Below, piece by piece: positions 5,714 to 12,325 of a stretch of 12,325 bases of DNA. The translations under genes were made by a program, and so were the position numbers. The notes beneath the pieces are model-generated. The model was not told the origin of the DNA, searched no databases, and saw nothing but the letters and a program-made list of their open reading frames with translations. The stretch covers positions 1 through 12,325 of the forward strand of contig CAYGZA010000206.1 in assembly GCA_964354135.1 (NCBI GenBank), in the 5' to 3' direction. Position 1 is the stretch's first letter. Every line of letters begins with the position of its first letter. The stretch comes from CAYGZA01 sp964354135. Lineage in GTDB: Bacteria; Planctomycetota; Planctomycetia; Pirellulales; Thermoguttaceae.

Positions 5714-7012
5714 ATGCATTCTATCAAGACCGCGATTGTCGTCAGCGTCCTGCTCGTGGTTGCCTACGCGGTGTACCAGACGCTGAACAACGAGCGGGCG
5801 GCGACCTCCCCGTCCGATGGTCCCGAAGACTGGCCGGCACAGGTCAAGCAGGACGCGCCCGAGGGTCGCAGTCCGGGGCCTCGGGACCCCTTCGGCCCGA
5901 CCGGACGGGATCGCGGCGGCAACGGGACGACGGCAGCCCGAGTCCCCTGGAATCCCTCGGCCAACACGTCCGGCGGGTCCAACGGATCGGCTTCGACGGA
6001 TGCGAAGAGCGGGTCTTTCGGCTCGGCGGGCACGGGATCGTCCGGCAGCCGGGGAGGCAACGAGCCGGGCGAATCCGGGAGGACGCGCTCCCGGGCCGGC
6101 TCAGCCCTAACGCGCGGAGGCCCTGAGCCATCCGTGCGCCCGACAGACCGCGCCGACGTGCCGGGCGGATCGGCCGATGCCCTCGGGGCCGCCGGGCGGG
6201 CCAAGGGAATCCGCCCCGAGTTCGGGACGATGATCGAGACGGCCCGGCGGATGATCCAGGAAGGGGCCCTGGTCGACGTCCTCCGCCGATTGAGCTGCCT
6301 CTACGGCAACCCGGACTACTCTGCCGAGGAGTCCCGACAGCTCACGGAGCTGCTGGACCAGTTGGCCGGCACCGCGATCTATTCCCGGCAGCACCACCTC
6401 GAGCCGCCTTACGTGGTCAAGGCGGGGGACACCTTGCAGCAGATCGCCCAGCAGTATCAGGTCTCGTGGCAACTGCTGGCCAAGATCAACGGGGTCCGCG
6501 ACCCGGACCGGCTGGCGCCCGGACGCCAGTTGAAAGTGGTTCGCGGCCCGTTCGACGCGATCGTCCTTCTGGACCGCTACGAGCTGGTGCTGCAGATCGA
6601 CGAGCTGTACGCCGGGCGGTTCCCGATCGGGCTCGGGCGGGACCGGCCGCCGTCGGAGGGCAGTTTCGTGGTCAGGAAGAAGATGACCCGGCCCACCTAC
6701 CGCGGTCCCAACGGGATCGTCGAGCCGGGCGCTCCCGACAACCCGCTCGGCAAGTTCTGGATCGGCCTGGATGAGCAGACCGGCATCCACGGGACCAACG
6801 ATCCCCGCAACCTCCGCCGGGCCGACGGGCGGGGCACCATCTGCCTCGGCGATCGCGACATCGAGGACGTCTACGACATCCTCTGCGCCGAGTCTCCCTT
6901 ATGCCCCGGCTCCAAGGTCACCATCCGTCGCTCTGTCGCGGAATCCCAGGCGGCATCGAACCGCCAGGTCGGCGCCGCGGAAGGAAGCCCGGAATCGAGG
7001 CTCCTGCGTTAG
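5714..7012 (+). CDS. Membrane-anchored LysM + L,D-transpeptidase-fold (YkuD-like) protein, catalytic Cys replaced
   Basis: Encodes 432 aa. Residues about 5-24 form an uncleaved-looking membrane anchor. A long Gly/Ser/Pro/Arg-rich linker follows (about 30-160). A LysM domain (about 233-276, beginning YVVKAGDTLQQIAQQY) should bind cell-wall glycan. The C-terminal YkuD-type domain (about 280-400) has the conserved GKFWIGL and IHGTNDP (His359) elements. In active enzymes the next block reads S-x-G-C-[IV]-R. Here it is G372-R-G-T-I-C-L, so the nucleophile position is Thr375, and a Cys appears two residues later (Cys377) where Arg is expected. The fold is clear but classical cysteine transpeptidation is doubtful; it may bind wall peptides or use an altered site. 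The domain continues normally as DRDIEDVYDIL. The protein is probably periplasmic and anchored in the inner membrane. Confidence 0.9.
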   Translation: MHSIKTAIVVSVLLVVAYAVYQTLNNERAATSPSDGPEDWPAQVKQDAPEGRSPGPRDPFGPTGRDRGGNGTTAARVPWNPSANTSGGSNGSASTDAKSGSFGSAGTGSSGSRGGNEPGESGRTRSRAGSALTRGGPEPSVRPTDRADVPGGSADALGAAGRAKGIRPEFGTMIETARRMIQEGALVDVLRRLSCLYGNPDYSAEESRQLTELLDQLAGTAIYSRQHHLEPPYVVKAGDTLQQIAQQYQVSWQLLAKINGVRDPDRLAPGRQLKVVRGPFDAIVLLDRYELVLQIDELYAGRFPIGLGRDRPPSEGSFVVRKKMTRPTYRGPNGIVEPGAPDNPLGKFWIGLDEQTGIHGTNDPRNLRRADGRGTICLGDRDIEDVYDILCAESPLCPGSKVTIRRSVAESQAASNRQVGAAEGSPESRLLR

Positions 7013-7037
7013 TGCCATCTCCGTCTTTTCCCCTTCC

Positions 7038-8453
7038 TTACACCTGGGCTGGGTTCGTCTGGATCAACCCCAGCCGGACCTGCTCTTCGGGGCAATACCA
7101 GAAGCAGCGCCCGCAGGAGACGCAGTTGGCCTTGTCGGGCTGGTATTCCACGCGGCGGCGGCGGATCGACAAATGGATCAGCTTCACGCCGACCACCAAT
7201 CCCACCCAGGCCCCCAGCGCTCCGCCCGCATAGGCGAACTGCCGGTGCAGCGACAGGGCCTCCGCGTAGATTTCCTCCGCCGGGCGGCGGGTGTTGCGGA
7301 AGGCCTCCAGCTTGTCGATGTTCCCTTGGATCCCGCCCGGGTCGCCCAGGCGCACCAATTCCGCCAGCGCTGCCTGGGGGTGCAGCCGGGACAGGGGCAC
7401 CGCCATGCGATATCCGAGCCACCCGCCCACCGCAATCAGCACCGGCAGTAGCACGAAGAGGATCGCCAACCGCCGCCGCCCGCGGAGCCGCTCCTGCGGC
7501 GTCTGCTCGACGGTCGGCTCCAGGATCGCGCCGTAGGGGCAGGCGTCTTCGCAGAGCTTGCACTTGATGCACTCTTGGGGCGGGATGCGGACGTGCCGCT
7601 TCGAGACCCGCGAGCACAAGCCCAGGATCGCGCCGTAGGGGCAAAGGTAGCGGCAGTACGGCCGCCCCACAAAGAGCCCCGCGACCAGGAAGCAGCCGCC
7701 GAGGACGAACATGCTCGCACTGGCCTGCATGCGGAAGAAGCCCACGAACGGATCGTACTGGCAAATGAGGTACGTCGCCCTGCCGAACGCCGTTCCGACG
7801 GCGGCAAACACCACCGCAGCGCCCAAGTAGACGTAGGGCAAGAGTCCCAACGTATGGTCCAGCCAGCGGGGCGTCTTCACCGGGCGGACGGCCACCAGCT
7901 CTTGCACGGCCCCGAGCGGGCAAACCGCCGCGCAAAACGTCCGGCCGAAGAACAAGGCGAACAAGATCGGCAGGGCAAAGAAGGCGACCACCGACAGCGG
8001 CACCACGTAGTTCGGGTTGGCCACGGCCTCCGTGACGTTCTGGATCGCGCCGATCGGGCAAATGCACCCCTCCCGGCGGAAGCCGAGCCATGCCAAAGAC
8101 ATCACGGTTAATGCCAGAAGCCCGCGCCGCGAACGCCGCACCAGGGCCAAGTACGTTGCCAGCCCAAGGCCCCCGGCGAGCACCGCGAGGTCCGCGTAGT
8201 CCCACGCCGGCGGCGGCGACTGCGGGGTCGTGGTGGCCGGAAGCTGGTGGTCGGTGAAGTCGGGCGGGCGAAACCGCTCGACGGCCGCCGCCGTGGACAC
8301 CGCCGCGCCCAGCAGCACAAGGCAGCAAGCCGCGCCCTGGCGTCCGAGCCTCTGAAGAAATGGGGTCGGGCACCGCCCGGACCGGCCGGTTGCCGGCGGT
8401 TTCGCTGCGGACGGCGGAGCCGGTCCCCGTTCTTTCACAACCTCACCGCTCAT
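7038..8453 (-). CDS. Polytopic 4Fe-4S membrane protein, NapH/NosR/CcoG-like
   Basis: Encodes 471 aa with about eight membrane helices. The polyferredoxin signatures of this family are GCICPIGAI (C130, C132), FCAAVCPLGA (C174, C178) and YCRYLCPYGA (C267, C271). Two ferredoxin motifs follow: CIKCKLCEDAC (C295-C305) and, after two more helices, CVSCGRCFWYC (C444-C454). Family members pass electrons between the quinone pool or flavin and periplasmic partners. The CPYGAIL-coding DNA occurs twice almost unchanged (about 7521 and 7622). ATG 8453 is chosen because it overlaps the upstream ferredoxin stop as ATGA, implying coupled translation; the longer open frame to 8624 lies inside that gene. It is the last gene of the five-gene set and converges on the LysM gene with a 25-bp gap. 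NapH is the nearest functional analogy, but no NapA-type reductase is present here. Confidence 0.9.
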   Translation of the reverse strand: MSGEVVKERGPAPPSAAKPPATGRSGRCPTPFLQRLGRQGAACCLVLLGAAVSTAAAVERFRPPDFTDHQLPATTTPQSPPPAWDYADLAVLAGGLGLATYLALVRRSRRGLLALTVMSLAWLGFRREGCICPIGAIQNVTEAVANPNYVVPLSVVAFFALPILFALFFGRTFCAAVCPLGAVQELVAVRPVKTPRWLDHTLGLLPYVYLGAAVVFAAVGTAFGRATYLICQYDPFVGFFRMQASASMFVLGGCFLVAGLFVGRPYCRYLCPYGAILGLCSRVSKRHVRIPPQECIKCKLCEDACPYGAILEPTVEQTPQERLRGRRRLAILFVLLPVLIAVGGWLGYRMAVPLSRLHPQAALAELVRLGDPGGIQGNIDKLEAFRNTRRPAEEIYAEALSLHRQFAYAGGALGAWVGLVVGVKLIHLSIRRRRVEYQPDKANCVSCGRCFWYCPEEQVRLGLIQTNPAQV

Positions 8454-9028
8454 CCGGCCGGATTCCTTTGTTTCAGCAGGTAGGGCTCGCCGGCCGGCAA
8501 GCGGACGAAGGCCTGCGACGGGCAGGCGACGGCAATCGCGCACTGGTTGCAGTGCTTGCAGCGGTCGTGGCGGATCTGGAGCTGGAGCGAGCCGTTGCCG
8601 AAGGTCGTGCAGCCCTTCACGCACTTCCCGCAGCCGATGCAGAGGCGCTCTTCGATGACGTACTCGGAATAGGGTTCTTCGACCAACTGCCGCCGGATGG
8701 CCCCGGTGGGGCAGAGCTGGTTCTCCGCCCCGGAATCCAGGTTGGGGGCGTCCAGCTCAAAGTAGCCGGTGCAGCGCTCGCAGTATCCGCACATGCCGAA
8801 GTTGTGGACGCACTTGACCGCCGACTCGTCCAGCACGCAGTTGGTGGCACAGTTCCCGCAGGCGATGCACTTGGCGGGATCGATCTGCCAGACCGGCTCG
8901 TCCGTTTGGCCCTTGCGCCCGGCAAGGAACCCGAGGTAGCCGACCAGCCCGACCGCCGCGGAGAGGCGGACCCCTTCGTGGACGAATTGGCGTCGGTCGA
9001 TCGGCTCGCGCGAATCTGCCATGGCCAT
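8450..9028 (-). CDS. Tat-exported ferredoxin with four [4Fe-4S] motifs, NapG-like
   Basis: Encodes 192 aa. The N-terminus carries a twin-arginine motif (DRRQFV, Arg12-Arg13) and a hydrophobic stretch (about 20-36), so the folded, cluster-loaded protein is likely exported or membrane-tethered. Seventeen cysteines form four cluster sites: C54/57/60/64, C80/83/86 with C106-Pro, C130/133/136/140, and C157/160/163/169. C73 is extra. Four clusters plus a Tat signal match NapG/MauM-type and DmsB/HybA-type electron-transfer subunits. ATG 9028 forms TGATG with the stop of the upstream gene; a second ATG at 9022 is better spaced from the AGGAGG, so either start is possible. The stop overlaps the NapH-like start. 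With that protein it should form a quinol dehydrogenase-like pair. Confidence 0.9.
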   Translation of the reverse strand: MAMADSREPIDRRQFVHEGVRLSAAVGLVGYLGFLAGRKGQTDEPVWQIDPAKCIACGNCATNCVLDESAVKCVHNFGMCGYCERCTGYFELDAPNLDSGAENQLCPTGAIRRQLVEEPYSEYVIEERLCIGCGKCVKGCTTFGNGSLQLQIRHDRCKHCNQCAIAVACPSQAFVRLPAGEPYLLKQRNPAG

Positions 9029-9261
9029 CAGCCCTCCTGGACCCTGCGCAAGCGAAGGGCCGCGGGGCGCTCGCACTCGGCCAACGCCTGACAGCCGCGG
9101 CAGGCGGAAGCCGGGGTATAGCAGCGCCGGCCGCCACCCATCAACTGGCTCTTGACGACCAGCCCGGCCGACAAAAGCGCAATGCCGCCCGTTGCCGCGT
9201 ATCGGGCCGTGGCGATCAATACCTCTCGGCGAGTGGAACGTTCGTGGCTTGTTGGATTCAT
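9028..9261 (-). CDS. Small twin-arginine, four-cysteine protein
   Basis: Encodes 77 aa. STRREVLI (residues 9-16) followed by an Ala/Gly/Leu-rich segment (about 17-36) is a Tat signal or anchor. The remaining 40 residues hold Cys47, Cys54, Cys57 and Cys63 (C-x6-C-x2-C-x5-C), enough for one iron-sulfur cluster or zinc site; the last third is Arg-rich. I do not recognise a named family. Its stop codon overlaps the start of the four-cluster ferredoxin (TGATG), so the two are made together. A Tat signal on so small a protein suggests that it folds around a cofactor before export or travels as a partner of the ferredoxin. ATG 9261 has no obvious Shine-Dalgarno match. Confidence 0.8.
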   Translation of the reverse strand: MNPTSHERSTRREVLIATARYAATGGIALLSAGLVVKSQLMGGGRRCYTPASACRGCQALAECERPAALRLRRVQEG

Positions 9262-9285
9262 CGAAGTGATCGGAATCGCGTAATG

Positions 9286-10356
9286 TTATTCAGTTTTCTT
9301 GGTCGGGGAAGGAGCCGGCTTGGGCTCAAATACCCGCACTTTGCCGACCACCGGGTCGAGCACCAGGACCCGGCCGCGGCTGTCGGCCGCCACGTCGAAG
9401 ACCGGCAAGCGGTGCTCGTCCCGCGTCTCCTCAACCGCGGTCGCCGTGGGGGCCAGCGTCTCCGGGCCCGCCACCACGCAGGAAAACCGCCCGTCCGCCT
9501 CGTGGATCTTCACCCTCGGGATCCCTTTTTCCGAGGTCACGAATCGCCCGTCCGGCAGGATGGCGAAACTGGCGGGGTTGCAGCAGCCGCAGAAGCGGTC
9601 GATCTCCTCGCCCGACCGGCCCCAGAATACCTCCAGGTGTCCATCTAGGGTGTATGCCTCAATCCGGTGCGCCCCGGGATTGGCCACCCGCAGCAGCCCG
9701 TCGCCGGCCATTGCCAGGTCGAAATACGGGCTGGGAATGACGAAGCCGGGGATGTTCTTGTCCGGATCGCGCTTGCCGATCCGGCCGGCGAGCTTGCCCG
9801 CGGCATCGTAGCGGTAGACGATCCGGTTGCCGGCGTCGGCCACCAGGACGTCCTGCTCTGCGAGGGCAATCGAGGTGAGGATCGCTTTCGGTCCCAGGTC
9901 GTCCCACGAGGCGAGCCGCTTGCCCGCCGGGTCGTGGACTTCCACGTGGCCCGTCATGGCGGCGTAAATCCGGCCGGGGTAAGCGTGCCCGGGACCGGCC
10001 ACGGCGAGGGCGCGCGGCTCGCCCTGCAAGGCCAGTTGCGCCCGCCTGGTCCCGCTCGGCTCGAAGACGGCGATGGCCTTGTCGCCGGCCACGTAGATCC
10101 GGTCTTCCGGCCCCACGGCCACCGCCCGGGCCTGCTTCAGCCCCAAGGCGATCGCGGCGGTCTGGCGGTACCGGATGAGGGCCGGGTCGATCTGCTTGAG
10201 CTCGCCGAGGTCGTACTGGAAGGCCTCGGAAAGGCCGCTCCCGCGGTTTCCGGACACATCCATGCGCCACACGACCGCGCCTCCCACGGCGACCGCCAAG
10301 AGCACGACCGCGGTGATGGCAATCCCGCTTGCGGTGATCGAGGCTCGCTTTTCCAC
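9286..10356 (-). CDS. Membrane-anchored NHL-type beta-propeller protein with CGCCNP motif
   Basis: Encodes 356 aa from a GTG start with AAAGGGA about 6 nt upstream. Residues about 9-31 are a membrane anchor or signal. The rest is a repeated beta pattern of the NHL/six-bladed propeller kind, with blades such as VGPEDRIYVAGDKAIAVFEP (81-100) and VLVADAGNRIVYRYDAAGKL (170-189). The C-terminal tail is Pro/Lys-rich. An unusual FCGCCNPASF segment (255-264; Cys256, 258, 259) sits between blades and is likely functional, perhaps a disulfide, metal or cluster contact. It lies 24 bp before the small Tat gene and 63 bp after the PQQ-like gene, all in one direction. NHL propellers are mostly scaffolds, so a docking role in the electron-transfer complex is an inference. 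Confidence 0.85.
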   Translation of the reverse strand: MEKRASITASGIAITAVVLLAVAVGGAVVWRMDVSGNRGSGLSEAFQYDLGELKQIDPALIRYRQTAAIALGLKQARAVAVGPEDRIYVAGDKAIAVFEPSGTRRAQLALQGEPRALAVAGPGHAYPGRIYAAMTGHVEVHDPAGKRLASWDDLGPKAILTSIALAEQDVLVADAGNRIVYRYDAAGKLAGRIGKRDPDKNIPGFVIPSPYFDLAMAGDGLLRVANPGAHRIEAYTLDGHLEVFWGRSGEEIDRFCGCCNPASFAILPDGRFVTSEKGIPRVKIHEADGRFSCVVAGPETLAPTATAVEETRDEHRLPVFDVAADSRGRVLVLDPVVGKVRVFEPKPAPSPTKKTE

Positions 10357-10419
10357 GCGGATTCCCTTTCGGCTCAGATAGGGGCGACCGTCGATGTGTG
10401 TGTGGGAGGGGGGGAGGAA

Positions 10420-11835
10420 TCAGTTCTTTTTCACGTCGAGGCAGACCATGCGGGTCTCGTCGCGGGCCAAGAGCCGCCCGGCCACCAGGGCCAGCGGGCC
10501 CCAGGCCTCGCGGCCGTCGAGCACTTGGGCCCGGGCGAGCGGTTTGTAGGCGGTCGGGGTGGCTTCGGCCAAGCTGAGCACGCCCTTGTCGCTAAGCGCG
10601 TAGATCAGCCCGCCGGCGATCAGGTAAGGCGCGCTGCCGAAGCGGTGCTCGGCGCCGCTGTGCCACCGCTGCTTGCCTTCGAGGTCCAGGCAGACCAGCT
10701 CCTTGTCCTTCTCGCGGACCCCGTACAAGTGCCCCCCGAAGAAGATCGGCGTCTGCTGCGTGGAGCCGAACTGGCCCGCTTCGAGCCGGAACTTGGTGCG
10801 AACGCTCCAGGCGCCCCCGCGCTCCTCCAACTGGAGCATCATCGCCCCGGCGTTGTATCCGCCGCTCAGGAAGATCGCTCCCTCGGGCAAGCAGACCGGC
10901 GAGGGGACCGTGGCCATCTTGATTTGCCACTGGGTCGTCTCCCAGAGGATCGCGCCGTCTTCCGCCGAGACGCCGGCCACGCCGCCGGTGCCGCAATAGA
11001 CGAACGTCCGCCGGCCCTTGAACTCCATCGGCATGACGGAGGAGTGGGTCATTTTCCAGCCGCGGGGATTGGGGGTCTTCCAGATCGGGATCGGCTTGCC
11101 GGTCTTCAAATCCACGGCCAATAAGAGCGAGTCCTTTCCGCCGGGGGCCAGAATGACCCGGTCGCGATCCACCAGCGGGCACTGCCCCGCATACCAGTCC
11201 GGGACCTTGGCGCCGTACTCGCGGACGAGGTTGATCTGCCACTGGAGCTGGCCCGTCGTGGCGTCCAGGCAAGTGACGTGGCACTTCGGGCCCAGACCGA
11301 CGACGCAGCCGCCGGCAACCGCCGGCACGGTCCGCGACATGCCGTGATTCCACTTGACGACCACGGGATAACTATAGCGCCAAATCTCCTCCCCGCTTTC
11401 CAGCGAAAGGCACCGCAAGGCGTCGCAGGAATTCTTTGAGTCGTAGTCCAAGAGATAGACCCGGCCGTCCTGAACGGCCGCGCCGGCATAGCCCTCGCCC
11501 AGCTCGATGGACCAGAGGACGTTGGGGCCGCCGGAGGGCCACGCGCGGGCCAATGGGCCGCCGGCGTCGGCGACGTTGTCCCGATTCTTGCCGCGGAACC
11601 CCGGCCAGGTGCCCGGCAGGTTCGCCGCCGGTTTGCCCTTTCCGGCGGTCAGCCGGCCGCCGGCGGCGGCGCCGTCGATTACTTCGGCAACGGGGCCTCC
11701 GGGCCGGTCCAGCCCCGGCACCCGGCGCGGGAGATCGGAAATCGAGGCGCCCCACACCCAAAGCACGAAGACGAGCACCCCCGTGATCGCAAGAGCCCAG
11801 GGGATTAGGGTCACGCTTGCAGCAAAACGTCTCAT
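10420..11835 (-). CDS. Membrane-anchored PQQ-like beta-propeller protein
   Basis: Encodes 471 aa. Residues about 8-30 form an N-terminal membrane anchor, followed by a Pro/Gly-rich linker and a propeller from about residue 77. The propeller opens WPGFRGKNRDN and GPNVLWSIELGEGYA, the usual entry of the PQQ_2/BamB-like family, and has repeated blades such as TCLDATTGQLQWQINL and ELVCLDLEGKQRWH. No motif specific for a PQQ-dependent alcohol dehydrogenase is evident, so catalysis is not claimed; a structural or sensing role in the periplasm is as likely. ATG 11835 is preferred because the predicted protein starts directly with the anchor (MRRFAASVTL) and a promoter lies immediately upstream. The open frame to 11970 would run through that promoter. 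It is the first gene of the minus-strand set. Confidence 0.88.
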   Translation of the reverse strand: MRRFAASVTLIPWALAITGVLVFVLWVWGASISDLPRRVPGLDRPGGPVAEVIDGAAAGGRLTAGKGKPAANLPGTWPGFRGKNRDNVADAGGPLARAWPSGGPNVLWSIELGEGYAGAAVQDGRVYLLDYDSKNSCDALRCLSLESGEEIWRYSYPVVVKWNHGMSRTVPAVAGGCVVGLGPKCHVTCLDATTGQLQWQINLVREYGAKVPDWYAGQCPLVDRDRVILAPGGKDSLLLAVDLKTGKPIPIWKTPNPRGWKMTHSSVMPMEFKGRRTFVYCGTGGVAGVSAEDGAILWETTQWQIKMATVPSPVCLPEGAIFLSGGYNAGAMMLQLEERGGAWSVRTKFRLEAGQFGSTQQTPIFFGGHLYGVREKDKELVCLDLEGKQRWHSGAEHRFGSAPYLIAGGLIYALSDKGVLSLAEATPTAYKPLARAQVLDGREAWGPLALVAGRLLARDETRMVCLDVKKN

Positions 11836-11842
11836 GGAGTCC

Positions 11843-11870
11843 AGTGTACCCGGTCGCGCCAAGACTGCAA
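11843..11870 (-). promoter_or_regulatory. Promoter of the five-gene set, possibly leaderless
   Basis: On the minus strand TTGCAG (11870-11865), a 16-bp spacer and TACACT (11848-11843) match a housekeeping promoter. Only 7 bp separate the -10 box from ATG 11835. Transcription would then begin at or beside the start codon, and no convincing ribosome-binding site is present. Confidence 0.45.
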
Positions 11871-11896
11871 ACTTGACCAAGATACGAGGCATCGAG

Positions 11897-11916
11897 CGGG
11901 GGGTATATGGCCCCCG
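11897..11916. repeat. Small GC hairpin
   Basis: CGGGGG (11897-11902) and CCCCCG (11911-11916) form a 6-bp inverted repeat around an AT-rich loop (GTATATGG). It lies in the divergent region upstream of the PQQ-like gene and could be a protein-binding site or part of the neighbouring palindromic element. Confidence 0.4.
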
Positions 11917-11935
11917 ATGGCCCGGGCGCAGGTGA

Positions 11936-11990
11936 TACCATGAACCCCGAGTTTCCTGCTCGGCGAGCAAGGAACTCGGGCTTGATGGTA
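11936..11990. repeat. 55-bp near-perfect palindrome
   Basis: The arms at 11936-11962 and 11964-11990 are 27 bp each around a single central G and agree at 23 of 27 positions. The outer parts read TACCAT...CCCGAGTT and AACTCGGG...ATGGTA. Because it is palindromic, both strands translate to similar NPEF/KPEF-type peptides, which explains the similar short ORFs here. Its length suggests a dispersed palindromic element rather than a simple operator. Confidence 0.8.
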
Positions 11991-12143
11991 CAGAGGGGCG
12001 CTTGGGACTTGACCGTCGAGGACCTCGCCGTGCTGGAAGAGTTGGAGGACCGTTTGGACGTGGAGGCGGCCCGCAAGGCCCTGGCCGAATCCGGCGAGCG
12101 GATTCCCTATGACCGGGCCCGCCGGGAATTATGCCTGGAGTAG
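11985..12143 (+). CDS. Small antitoxin-C-terminus-like ORF, possibly a remnant
   Basis: Encodes 52 aa from ATG 11985, which lies inside the right arm of the palindrome; an upstream in-frame ATG (11940) would only translate the palindrome. The sequence LAVLEELEDRLDVEAARKAL, then ERIPYDRARREL, resembles the toxin-binding C-terminal tail of Phd/YefM- or RelB-type antitoxins. An N-terminal DNA-binding part is missing, so this is either a truncated antitoxin or a short protein that merely resembles one. No recognisable toxin follows: the overlapping ATG at 12131 opens only a 31-codon frame with no family likeness. Codon use is normal for the host. Confidence 0.45.
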   Translation: MVQRGAWDLTVEDLAVLEELEDRLDVEAARKALAESGERIPYDRARRELCLE

Positions 12144-12325
12144 AGGCGCATCGGGAGTTGGCATTGGCTCAAGGGCAAGAGCACCGACGCTACCGGCTGG
12201 AACTCACGCTGCGTTGTGCAAGCTGATTACGACCGCAGGGGTTGCGCCCTGCCGCCGGGCCGCACACCCGACCGCCGGCAGGTACCCTAACTCCAGGATT
12301 CAGCGGGATTTACGTTAAGTCGGGG
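12144..12325. other. Right-edge region, no supported gene
   Basis: No frame here has domain-like sequence or a ribosome-binding site. The 31-codon ORF at 12131-12226 and the longer open frame to 12318 read as noise. No tRNA-like fold or terminator was seen. Confidence 0.5.

Noticed and set aside
6107..6790. 227-aa minus-strand open frame
   Set aside because: It is antisense to the LysM/L,D-transpeptidase-like gene and has no recognisable motifs.
7009..8373. 454-aa minus-strand open frame
   Set aside because: It is an alternate frame of the NapH-like gene. It lacks the CxxxCP motifs and reads as Gly/Pro/Arg-rich noise typical of high-GC shadows.
7038..9028. Naming the pair napH and napG of a nitrate reductase operon
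   Set aside because: No NapA, NapB or NapC is seen, and similar Fe-S proteins serve other pathways, so only a family-level call is supported.
9667..11124. 485-aa plus-strand open frame
   Set aside because: It is antisense to both propeller genes, without domains or a ribosome-binding site; long antisense frames are expected at this GC.
10420..11835. PQQ-dependent dehydrogenase
   Set aside because: The repeats are of the general PQQ-like/BamB type; no catalytic or cofactor-site motif specific to the dehydrogenases was identified.

Overview
The window looks like chromosomal DNA of a GC-rich planctomycete, probably a Pirellulales-like lineage. This is inferred from protein types and base composition, not from a marker gene. 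Supporting signs are a secreted protein with an SLA1-homology (SHD1) domain, an acidic zinc-ribbon/one-TM protein of a kind common in planctomycetes, PQQ-like and NHL propeller proteins, and mostly very high third-position GC. No rRNA, tRNA, CRISPR array or transposase gene was found.

Left part (1-2707): the 3' portion of a large secreted-looking protein of unknown family, then complete rarA (replication-associated recombination ATPase).

Middle (2414-5272): a likely accessory insertion. The last 97 codons of rarA plus about 165 bp of downstream DNA occur twice in direct orientation (2414-2870 and 4811-5272). Between the copies lie a lower-GC NYN-domain (PIN-like RNase) gene on the minus strand, an SHD1 secreted protein, and a probable cysteine-rich small protein. 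Upstream of the NYN gene, reading its own strand, are three similar small hairpins, a further hairpin and then a strong intrinsic terminator. This order resembles an attenuated leader or a type III toxin-antitoxin layout.

Centre-right (5358-7012): a divergent pair, the zinc-ribbon membrane protein and a LysM + L,D-transpeptidase-fold protein. The latter's usual catalytic Cys position is Thr.

Right part (7038-11835, minus strand): a compact five-gene set. In transcription order it encodes a membrane-anchored PQQ-like propeller, a membrane-anchored NHL-type propeller, a 77-aa Tat-signal Cys-rich protein, a Tat-signal four-cluster ferredoxin (NapG-like) and a polytopic NapH/NosR-like iron-sulfur protein. 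The last three genes overlap by 1-4 nt. The set reads as a quinol-to-periplasm electron-transfer module without a recognisable terminal reductase in the window. A strong promoter match sits so close to the first ATG that the mRNA may be leaderless.

Right edge (11836-12325): a 55-bp near-palindrome, an antitoxin-C-terminus-like small ORF, and then DNA with no supported gene.
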